From the NCBI GenBank assembly GCA_035556655.1, contig DATMFW010000093.1, forward strand, positions 4,934-68,933: DNA of 64,000 nt, given 5' to 3'. A program made the position numbers and the translations under genes. A model generated the notes under the pieces. It saw nothing but the letters and a program-made list of their open reading frames with translations, had not been told where the DNA came from and did no database searches. How positions within the stretch are numbered: position 1 is the stretch's first letter; each line of letters begins with the position of its first letter. Below, in pieces: positions 10,183 to 16,900 of the stretch. Origin of the DNA: JBDSKH01 sp035556655. Lineage in GTDB: Bacteria > Actinomycetota > Actinomycetes > Actinomycetales > Microbacteriaceae.

Positions 10183-11232
10183 GTGAAGTCACCTTCATTG
10201 GTCTCCGCTGTCGCTGTCGCCGGATTCTCGGCGCTGCTTCTGGCGGGCTGTTCGGGCACGGGAGACGGCGGCGACGCCGGATCGACTCGTGCATGCGTCA
10301 TCCTCCCCGACGCGAGCTCCTCGCCGCGCTGGGAGAACCTCGACCGCAAGTATCTGGAGGAGGGACTCGACGCCGCCGGCTTCGAGACCGACATCCAGAA
10401 CGCGCAGGGCGACACCAACAAGTACGCCACCATCGCCGACCAGCAGCTCAGCAAGGGCTGCGGCGTCATGCTCCTCGTCGACTACAACGGCGCGGGCGCG
10501 GCGGTCGCCGAGAAGGCCAAGGCCGAGGGGATCCCCGTGATCGCCTACGACCGCCCGATCAGCGGCGCCGACTACTACGTGTCGTTCGACAACTTCCAGG
10601 TCGGTGCGCTCGAGGGCCAGTCGATCCTCGACGGGCTCGCCGCCGCCGGCAAGGACCCGGCCACGGCCGTCGTCGTCTACATGGGCGGTGACCCGGCCGA
10701 CGGCAACGCCGCCATGTTCCACGACGGCGCCGTGTCGGTCATGGAGGCCGCCGGCATCAAGCCGGCCGCCGAGCCGCCGGGCATCTGGGACGGCGACAAG
10801 TCCGCGACCAACTTCGAGCAGGCGCTGACCTCGCTCGGTGGCAAGGTCGACGCGGTCTGGTCCGCCAACGACACCAACGCCGCCGGCGTCATCACGATCC
10901 TCGACAAGAACGGCCTGACCGTTCCCGTCTCGGGTCAGGACGCCTCGGTCGCCGGCCTGCAGAACGTGCTCCTCGGCAAGCAGACCGCCACGGTCTACAA
11001 GCCGGTGAAGCTCGAGGCCGATGCCGCGATCGAGACCGCCGTCGCACTGCTGAGCGGGGAGACCCCGGAGGCCGACCAGGAGCTCGAGGACGGAACGCCG
11101 TACATCGCGGTCGTGCCGGTCCTCGTCGGCCCTGACGACGTCCAGAGCGTCGTGGACGCCGGCGACGCCGACGCGGCCGAGCTGTGCCAGGGCGAAGTCG
11201 CTGCCGCGTGCGAGGCACACGGAGTCGGCTGA
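10183..11232 (+). CDS. Sugar ABC transporter substrate-binding lipoprotein (XylF-like)
   Basis: A 349-residue periplasmic-binding protein of the ribose/xylose class (type I fold). The N-terminus is a lipoprotein signal: KSPS, a hydrophobic core and the lipobox LLAGC, so the mature protein is lipid-anchored outside the cell. The hinge and ligand segments (VDYNGAG, IAYDRPI, WSANDTNAAG, SGQDAS) match the xylose-binding type. I chose GTG 10183 because it follows an AGAAGG ribosome binding site and places a normal signal peptide at the start; the longer frame would add an unlikely 23-residue leader. The ATPase and permease follow. The exact sugar is inferred, not shown. Confidence 0.87.
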   Translation: MKSPSLVSAVAVAGFSALLLAGCSGTGDGGDAGSTRACVILPDASSSPRWENLDRKYLEEGLDAAGFETDIQNAQGDTNKYATIADQQLSKGCGVMLLVDYNGAGAAVAEKAKAEGIPVIAYDRPISGADYYVSFDNFQVGALEGQSILDGLAAAGKDPATAVVVYMGGDPADGNAAMFHDGAVSVMEAAGIKPAAEPPGIWDGDKSATNFEQALTSLGGKVDAVWSANDTNAAGVITILDKNGLTVPVSGQDASVAGLQNVLLGKQTATVYKPVKLEADAAIETAVALLSGETPEADQELEDGTPYIAVVPVLVGPDDVQSVVDAGDADAAELCQGEVAAACEAHGVG

Positions 11233-11244
11233 CCCCCACCGACA

Positions 11245-11285
11245 GAGGCCCCGGGCCGCGCCGATCAGGCTCGGCCCGGGGCCTC
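11245..11285 (+). terminator. 14-bp GC hairpin between binding protein and ATPase genes
   Basis: GAGGCCCCGGGCCG (11245-11258) pairs perfectly with 11272-11285 around a 13-base loop. No U-tract follows, so it is more likely a partial terminator or a 3'-end stabiliser that keeps binding-protein mRNA more abundant than the rest of the operon. Confidence 0.6.
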
Positions 11286-11370
11286 CCTCATCTGTACGGC
11301 GGCCCGCGGCAGTGCCACTCTGAATGCACGCGCGGCCGAGCGCGACACAGCGTCGTGGAAAGGAAACGGC

Positions 11371-12123
11371 ATGGACAGGCCCATCATCGAGCTGACCGAC
11401 GTCGTCAAGAGCTTCGGCCCGGTCAGCGTGCTCAAGGGCGTGGCCCTGAAGGCGTACCCCGGCAAGGTCACCGCTCTCGTCGGCGACAACGGTGCCGGCA
11501 AGTCGACCCTCATCAAGGGTCTCGCGGGGGTGCAGCCCTACGATTCGGGCAGCGTGCGATTCGATGGCGAGGAGGTCGTCCTGCATTCGCCGCGTGACGC
11601 ATCCCGCCTGGGTGTCGAGGTCGTGTATCAGGACCTCGCGCTCAGCGACAACCTCGACATCGTGCAGAACATGTTCCTCGGGCGAGAGGAGACCCGCTGG
11701 GGCACCTTCGACGAGGGACGCATGGAGCGCGAGGCATCCGACACCCTGCGCTCGCTCTCGGTGCGCACTGTGAAGTCGGTGCGCCAGAAGGTGTCGTCCC
11801 TCTCGGGCGGTCAGCGCCAGACGGTGGCGATCGCGCGGGCCGTGCTCAAGAGGGCGCGCGTCGTCATCCTCGATGAGCCCACCGCGGCGCTGGGGGTGGC
11901 GCAGACCGAGCAGGTGCTCGCGCTGGTGCGGCGGCTGGCCGACCAGGGCGTCGCGGTCATCATCATCAGCCACAACCTCGCCGACGTGTTCGCCGTCGCC
12001 GACTACATCAGCGTGCTCTACCTCGGCCAGATGGTCGCCGAGCTCGAGACCCAGAGGACCACCCGGGACGACGTCGTCGGTTACATCACCGGGACCAAGA
12101 CCACGACGGGAGCCAAGGCATGA
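11371..12123 (+). CDS. Sugar ABC transporter ATP-binding protein (single domain)
   Basis: A single-nucleotide-binding-domain ATPase of 250 residues. Walker A GDNGAGKST is near residue 39, the Q-loop is in VYQDLAL, the signature is LSGGQRQ, Walker B is VILDEPTAALG and the H-loop is in ISHNL. It powers sugar import with the flanking permease, probably as a homodimer, unlike the two-domain RbsA/XylG type. A good ribosome binding site (AAAGGAAA) precedes the ATG. The stop overlaps the permease start as ATGA. Confidence 0.92.
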   Translation: MDRPIIELTDVVKSFGPVSVLKGVALKAYPGKVTALVGDNGAGKSTLIKGLAGVQPYDSGSVRFDGEEVVLHSPRDASRLGVEVVYQDLALSDNLDIVQNMFLGREETRWGTFDEGRMEREASDTLRSLSVRTVKSVRQKVSSLSGGQRQTVAIARAVLKRARVVILDEPTAALGVAQTEQVLALVRRLADQGVAVIIISHNLADVFAVADYISVLYLGQMVAELETQRTTRDDVVGYITGTKTTTGAKA

Positions 12124-13439
12124 ACAGCACGCGGATCCCCGCCGACCCCACCGGCGACCTGGCCTCGATCGACGTCAGCAACGACCTCATCGGCAGCGGG
12201 CAGGAGGGCGGCCTGAGCGATCAGGTGCGAGCCTGGCTGCAGCGCGTGCGCGGCGGCGACATGGGCGCCCTGCCCGCGGTCGCCGGGTTCATCGTGCTGA
12301 GCATCCTGTTCACGGCGCTGAGCCCGTACTTCCTCACCGAACGCAACTTCGCCAACCTGATGACCCAGGCCGCCACCCTGGTGACCCTCGGCATGGCGCT
12401 GGTGTTCGTGATCCTGCTCGGCGAGATCGACCTGTCGGCCGGTGTCACCGCCGGCGTGAGCATGTGCATCTTCATCGTGCTGGTCAACGTGCAGGGCCTG
12501 AACTGGATGGTCGCGCTCGCGATCGCGTTCCTGGTCGGCATCCTGATCGGCACGTTCATCGGATTCTTCGTCGCGAGGGTGGGCATCCCGTCATTCGTGG
12601 TGACCCTCGGCCTGTTCCTCGGGTTGCAGGGCGTCGAGCTGATCGTCATCGGCGCGGGCGGTCTCTACCGGGTGCAGATCCCGGAGATCATCGCGATCCA
12701 GAACAGCAACCTGCCGACCTGGGCCGGCTGGGTGCTGCTGGCCGTCATGCTCGCGGTGTCGGCGACGACCTCGTTCTTCGACCGCCGGCGCCGGGCGCGG
12801 GCGGGGGTGCCCAACCGCACGATCGCGCTGGTCTGGGCCAAGCTCGGGCTGATCCTGGTGCTCGGCGGCATCGCGGTGTTCCTGCTCAACCGCAACCGCG
12901 GGCAGGCGCCGACCATGCTCAACGGAAAAGAGGTGGGCGGCAACATCGTCGAGGGCGTGCCGATCGTCGTGCCGATCGTGCTGCTCATCCTCTGGGTCGG
13001 GACCTTCGTGCTCGACCGCACCAAGTACGGCCGTTACATCTACGCGATCGGCGGCAACGCCGAGGCGGCGCGTCGTGCCGGTGTGAAGATCATCACGATC
13101 CGCTGGACCGCGTTCATCGTGTGCTCGACCCTCGCGGTGTTCGCGGGGCTGTTCTCGATCAGCAAGGTGGGGTCGGTCGATGCCGCCGCGGGTCGCGACC
13201 TGGTGCTGTCGGGTGTGGCGGCCGCGGTGGTCGGCGGGGTCTCGCTGTTCGGAGGCCGCGGCCGGCTCATCCACGCGGCCATCGGCGCGCTCGTCATCGC
13301 CGTCATCACCAACGGGCTGGGTCTGCTGAACCTGCCGGCGGGAGTCAACTACGCCGTGACCGGTGGGGTGCTGATCCTCGCCGCGACGGTCGACGCGGTG
13401 TCGCGGGTGCGTGCGGGCGGGTCGTTGGTCAGGACCTAG
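12120..13439 (+). CDS. Sugar ABC transporter permease (XylH-like)
   Basis: A polytopic membrane protein of 439 residues in the BPD_transp_2 family. After a roughly 50-residue cytoplasmic lead come about ten hydrophobic segments. The family blocks GEIDLSAGVTAG and YAIGGNAEAARRAGV are present; the latter is the coupling region that contacts the ATPase. The length and the insertion around residues 215-290 fit the XylH subgroup better than the RbsC subgroup. It completes a three-gene import system. A GC hairpin follows its stop. Confidence 0.92.
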   Translation: MNSTRIPADPTGDLASIDVSNDLIGSGQEGGLSDQVRAWLQRVRGGDMGALPAVAGFIVLSILFTALSPYFLTERNFANLMTQAATLVTLGMALVFVILLGEIDLSAGVTAGVSMCIFIVLVNVQGLNWMVALAIAFLVGILIGTFIGFFVARVGIPSFVVTLGLFLGLQGVELIVIGAGGLYRVQIPEIIAIQNSNLPTWAGWVLLAVMLAVSATTSFFDRRRRARAGVPNRTIALVWAKLGLILVLGGIAVFLLNRNRGQAPTMLNGKEVGGNIVEGVPIVVPIVLLILWVGTFVLDRTKYGRYIYAIGGNAEAARRAGVKIITIRWTAFIVCSTLAVFAGLFSISKVGSVDAAAGRDLVLSGVAAAVVGGVSLFGGRGRLIHAAIGALVIAVITNGLGLLNLPAGVNYAVTGGVLILAATVDAVSRVRAGGSLVRT

Positions 13440-13458
13440 ACCGGTCCTCCCCCGAGCA

Positions 13459-13495
13459 AGCCGGGGGCGGGTCTCCACGAGGCTCGCCCCCGGCT
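13459..13495 (+). terminator. Hairpin after the sugar permease gene
   Basis: AGCCGGGGGCG (13459-13469) pairs with CGCCCCCGGCT (13485-13495). It lies between the permease stop and the tadA start. There is no U-tract, so termination efficiency is uncertain. Confidence 0.55.
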
Positions 13496-13530
13496 GTCTC
13501 GCGCGTGCGCGCTTCTCGCACCCTGGTCGC

Positions 13531-14502
13531 GTGAGCTTCATCGCGCAGGTCGCCCAGCCGCCTCCGTTCGGGGCCGAGCTCGACGCCGCGGTGTTCGGAG
13601 TGCTCGCACCCTGGGTGCGCGATGAGGCGGTGACCGATGTCTTCGTCAACCCGGGTGGCGCGGTCTGGGTCGATCGGGGCTCGGGTGCCGAGCCCGTGAC
13701 CGGAATGCGCCTGCCGGCCGCCGAGGCACGCGACCTCGCGGTCCGGCTGATCGCCGCGGGCGACCGGCACGTCGATGAGGCCACCCCGTGCGTGGACGTG
13801 CGGCTCGGCCGCGGCATCCGGGTGCACGCCGTGCTGCCGCCGATCTCGCCGGGCGGCGCGGTGCTGTCGATCCGGCTGCCCCGCGCTCGGCCGGTGCACC
13901 TCGACGAACTGGATGCGGCGGGCTTCTTCGGCGCGATCGGCGCCGAGCGGGTGCACGGCCTCGTGGCACAGCGCGCCAACCTGCTCATCACCGGGGCCGG
14001 AGGCAGCGGAAAGACGACGCTGCTCGGAGCCCTGCTCTCCGCCGCTCCGGCGGGCGAGCGCATCGTCGTCATCGAAGACGTCGCCGAGCTGCGCATCGAC
14101 CACCCGCAAGTCATCGCGCTCGAGGCCCGGCAGGCGAACCTCGACGGCGCGGGTGCCGTCGGTCTCGACCGGCTGGTGCGCGAGGCACTGCGCATGCGGC
14201 CGGACCGGCTCGTGGTGGGGGAGTGCCGCGGGCCCGAACTGCGCGAACTGCTCAGCGCCCTCAACACCGGACATGACGGTGGAGCGGGCACCCTGCACGC
14301 GAACTCGCTCGCCGACGTGCCGTCACGACTCGAGGCGCTCGGTGCGCTCGCCGGGCTCGGCCCGGATGCCGTAGCGCGCCAGGCGGTCAGCGCCCTCGAC
14401 GCGGTCCTGCACGTCGAGCGGACCGCTGCCGGGCGCACACTGGGGGCGCTGGGCTCGCTCGCGGTGGACCGGCATGGCCGGCTCGTGGTGGAGTCCGCAT
14501 GA
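13531..14502 (+). CDS. TadA/CpaF-family secretion ATPase
   Basis: The motor ATPase of a tight-adherence (tad) type pilus or secretion system, 323 residues. Walker A is GAGGSGKTTLL, followed by IEDVAEL (Walker B/Asp box) and the arginine/histidine-rich region ending TLHANS. Family members form cytoplasmic hexamers. I chose GTG 13531 (MSFIAQV), which gives the family length; the frame stays open further upstream into the terminator. Its stop overlaps the next gene as ATGA. The order that follows (tadB/C, DUF4244, tadE, tadE-like) matches Rv3659c-Rv3654c of mycobacteria. Confidence 0.9.
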   Translation: MSFIAQVAQPPPFGAELDAAVFGVLAPWVRDEAVTDVFVNPGGAVWVDRGSGAEPVTGMRLPAAEARDLAVRLIAAGDRHVDEATPCVDVRLGRGIRVHAVLPPISPGGAVLSIRLPRARPVHLDELDAAGFFGAIGAERVHGLVAQRANLLITGAGGSGKTTLLGALLSAAPAGERIVVIEDVAELRIDHPQVIALEARQANLDGAGAVGLDRLVREALRMRPDRLVVGECRGPELRELLSALNTGHDGGAGTLHANSLADVPSRLEALGALAGLGPDAVARQAVSALDAVLHVERTAAGRTLGALGSLAVDRHGRLVVESA

Positions 14503-15380
14503 CCGGCTACGACGAACTCGCCGTGCTGGTGCAGCGCCTGGCGGTGCTGACCTCCGCCGGAATCCCTGCCGCGTCGGCGTGGCGGCACGTCGCCGATGCG
14601 GCACCCGACGGCCCGGCGGCCGGCGTCGCGCGCGGGCTGGAGGCCGCCCACGACATCCCCGCCCGGATCACCGCGTCGGCGGGGGAGTCCTCTGCGCTTC
14701 GCGTTCTCGCCGCCGTGTGGGGCGTGGCCGCCGAGGCGGGCGCCGCACTCGCGCCGGCGCTCGAGCGCACGGCCGGGGTTCTGCGCGACCTCGGCCGCGG
14801 GGAGCGCGAGGTCGAGGTGGCGCTGGCGGGTCCGGCCGCCACCAGCCGCGTGGTGCTCGCCCTCCCGGCGCTCGCGGTGCTGCTCGGGGTGCTGCTCGGC
14901 TTCGACATGGCCGGTGCGTTCGCGTCGCTGCCCGGCCTGGTCTGCCTCGCGCTCGCCGGGGCGCTGGTGGCGGTCGCCGTGCGCTGGAACCGGCGTCTGC
15001 TGCACTGGGCGCGGGAACACGACGCGAGCTCCGGGCTCGGCTGCGAGTTGTACGCCATCGCTCTGTCCGGCGGCATGTCGATCGAGCGCGCCGGCCACCT
15101 GGTCGAGCGCTGCTGCCGGGAGGCCGGCCTCGCCCCCGCGGACGACACCGGCGCCGTGCTGGCGTTCGCGCGCCGGGCCGGCGTGCCGGTGGTCGCCCTG
15201 TTGCGGGCCGAGGCGGATGCGGCACGCCACCACGCCCGGACCGCCGCGGCCGAGCGGGCCGTGCGTCTCGAGACCCGCCTGCTGCTGCCGCTCGGGCTGT
15301 GCGTGCTGCCGGCGTTCGTGCTCGCCGGGGTGGTGCCGATGGGGCTGGCGATCCTCTCGTCCACCGCGGTGGGGGTGTGA
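14499..15380 (+). CDS. Tad system membrane platform protein (TadB/TadC-like)
   Basis: A 293-residue inner-membrane protein of the type II secretion F family. Two F-type modules can be seen. The first is at about 8-120, with LVQRLAVLTSAGIPAASAW. After transmembrane segments near 120-165, the second is at about 185-270, with CELYAIALSGGMSIERAGHL, and a last membrane segment follows near 267-290. Other actinobacterial loci have separate TadB and TadC genes, so this single gene may do both jobs. It would form the platform on which TadA works. The start is fixed by the ATGA overlap. Confidence 0.82.
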   Translation: MTGYDELAVLVQRLAVLTSAGIPAASAWRHVADAAPDGPAAGVARGLEAAHDIPARITASAGESSALRVLAAVWGVAAEAGAALAPALERTAGVLRDLGRGEREVEVALAGPAATSRVVLALPALAVLLGVLLGFDMAGAFASLPGLVCLALAGALVAVAVRWNRRLLHWAREHDASSGLGCELYAIALSGGMSIERAGHLVERCCREAGLAPADDTGAVLAFARRAGVPVVALLRAEADAARHHARTAAAERAVRLETRLLLPLGLCVLPAFVLAGVVPMGLAILSSTAVGV

Positions 15381-15463
15381 GGTTCATCCCGAGATTCCGG
15401 TGCGCGCTCTCGGTGGACGCACCGCGTGAGGCACCCTGGGCACCCCAGAGAAAAGAGGAACTG

Positions 15464-15646
15464 ATGCGCATCTCCCTGCGGCCCCGGCGGCTGCTCGACG
15501 ACGCAGGCGCTGCCACCGCCGAGTACGCGATCACGATCATGGCCGCGGTGGGGTTCGCGGGCCTGCTGGTGGTCATCCTGAAATCCGGCGAGGTGCAGGG
15601 CATCCTGTCGGGCCTGGTGCGTTCTGCCCTGAGTGTCGGCGGGTGA
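15464..15646 (+). CDS. DUF4244 / Flp-pilin-like small protein
   Basis: A 60-residue protein with a basic N-terminus (RPRRLLDDAGAATAEYAITIM) leading into one hydrophobic helix, the pattern of actinobacterial DUF4244 proteins and Flp pilins. The AATAEYA block resembles a type III prepilin processing site. It is probably the major structural subunit of the tad locus. A strong ribosome binding site (AGAGGAA) lies before the ATG. Its stop overlaps the next start as GTGA. Confidence 0.85.
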   Translation: MRISLRPRRLLDDAGAATAEYAITIMAAVGFAGLLVVILKSGEVQGILSGLVRSALSVGG

Positions 15647-15978
15647 GACGCGACGACGGCAGCGTCGTCGCCGAGTTCGCCATCGCGCTCCCGGCCGTGA
15701 TGGTCGTGCTGGCCCTGCTCATCGGCGGCGTCCAGGTCGGTGGAACCCGGCTGCGGGCCCAGGATGCGGCCGCGGACGCGGCCCGATCGTGGGCGCGCGG
15801 GGACTCCGGTGCCGTGGTCGCGGCTCGGGTGCAGCGCCAGGTGCCGGGCGCGCAGGTGACGAGGTCGGTCCGCGCGGACCTGGTCTGTGCGACGGTGCGC
15901 GCACGTCCCGCGGGCGCGCTCGGCCGCGCCGGACTGACGGTGTCGGCGACATCCTGTGCCCTGGCGGGTGGTCGATGA
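15643..15978 (+). CDS. TadE-family minor pilin
   Basis: A 111-residue protein starting with RRDDGSVVAEFAIALPAVM, the TadE motif (acidic residues followed by a hydrophobic N-terminal helix). TadE-type pseudopilins are thought to be minor components of Tad pili anchored by this helix. The start GTG overlaps the DUF4244 stop (GTGA), and the stop overlaps the next ATG (ATGA), so the gene lies in a tightly coupled string. Confidence 0.85.
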   Translation: MRRDDGSVVAEFAIALPAVMVVLALLIGGVQVGGTRLRAQDAAADAARSWARGDSGAVVAARVQRQVPGAQVTRSVRADLVCATVRARPAGALGRAGLTVSATSCALAGGR

Positions 15979-16307
15979 GAGACGAGCGAGGAGCGGGCTC
16001 GGTGCTGGCGCTCGCCCTTGTCGGAGCATTGACCGTCGTCGCTCTGGCCGTGCTCGGGCTCGGCGGGGCGCTGACGGTTCGTCAGCGCGTGATCGGCGCC
16101 GTCGACGCCGCGGCGCTGGCGGCCGCCGACGCCGCATCGGGCGCGGTGCCCGGCGCGCCCTGTGTACTGGCCGCTCGTGTCGCCGGCGCCGGAGGTGCGG
16201 TACTCGGCTCGTGCGAGATCGACGGCCTGATCGCCACGGTATCGGCGACCGCCCGCATCGGCGCCGTCTCGTTCAGCGCGCGGGCGCGCGCCGGCCCACC
16301 GCCATGA
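15975..16307 (+). CDS. Rv3654c-like TadE-type protein
   Basis: A 110-residue protein of the Rv3654c type. MRDERGAGSVLALALVGAL provides a GSV/hydrophobic N-terminal helix like TadE. It is followed by a small alanine-rich domain with a cysteine pair (CVLAARV and GSCEID). It is the last gene of the tad string and ends in PPP. The role in pilus assembly is inferred from position. The convergent DUF3817 gene follows after about 20 bases. Confidence 0.82.
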   Translation: MRDERGAGSVLALALVGALTVVALAVLGLGGALTVRQRVIGAVDAAALAAADAASGAVPGAPCVLAARVAGAGGAVLGSCEIDGLIATVSATARIGAVSFSARARAGPPP

Positions 16308-16328
16308 TGCGGCCGGAAGGCGGCGGAC

Positions 16329-16793
16329 TCAGTGCCGGCCGCCGGGCGGGCCGATGATCACGAGCACCGTGAACAGGACGGCGACCGCGACGACCAGCAG
16401 CACCGCCAGCAGATACGGCCGGCGCAGGAAGACGCGCATCAGCCGGTCGTACCAGGTGCGATCGCGCGGGTCATCGCCCTGCTCCAGCCGCCAGTCGCCC
16501 ACGAGGCGTCCCGTCCTGTGCAGCCAGAGCTCGGTGGGGATCGTCGCGTAGGGGATGATCGCGCTGACGATCGCGACCACGGCCGGCCACACTCCCCAGC
16601 GCTGGTTGAACGCCACGAGCACCGCGACCGCGCCGTAAGAGAGGAACACGAAACCGTGGATGCTTCCGGCGATAACCGTCGCGATGTCCAGACCCGCGAA
16701 CGCCCGCAGCAGCAACCCGGCGATGAGGAGTGTCCAGGACACCACCTCGGCGAACGCGAGTGTGCGGAAGAGACTGAACGGGGTCCGGAACAC
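16329..16793 (-). CDS. DUF3817 membrane protein
   Basis: A 154-residue membrane protein of the DUF3817 family, with the family's FRTLAFAEVVSWTLLI and IHGFVFLSYGAVAVLVA blocks. Three or four hydrophobic segments lie between residues 8 and 95, and another near 128-148. A cytoplasmic WRLEQGDDPRDRTWYDR stretch separates them. Function is unknown. It converges on the tad genes and diverges from topA. Confidence 0.82.
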   Translation of the reverse strand: MFRTPFSLFRTLAFAEVVSWTLLIAGLLLRAFAGLDIATVIAGSIHGFVFLSYGAVAVLVAFNQRWGVWPAVVAIVSAIIPYATIPTELWLHRTGRLVGDWRLEQGDDPRDRTWYDRLMRVFLRRPYLLAVLLVVAVAVLFTVLVIIGPPGGRH

Positions 16794-16900
16794 GTCACGA
16801 GCGTAGGGGAGCGTCGCGTGCGCCCCTAATCGGCGGGATGCGGCGGTGAAGCAGACACATCGGTGCTGTGTGTATGGTGTCCCCGGATATAAGGAGAGCA

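Noticed and set aside
12591..15233. An 880-codon minus-strand ORF over the sugar permease and tad genes
   Set aside because: It is antisense to conserved genes and has no domain signature.
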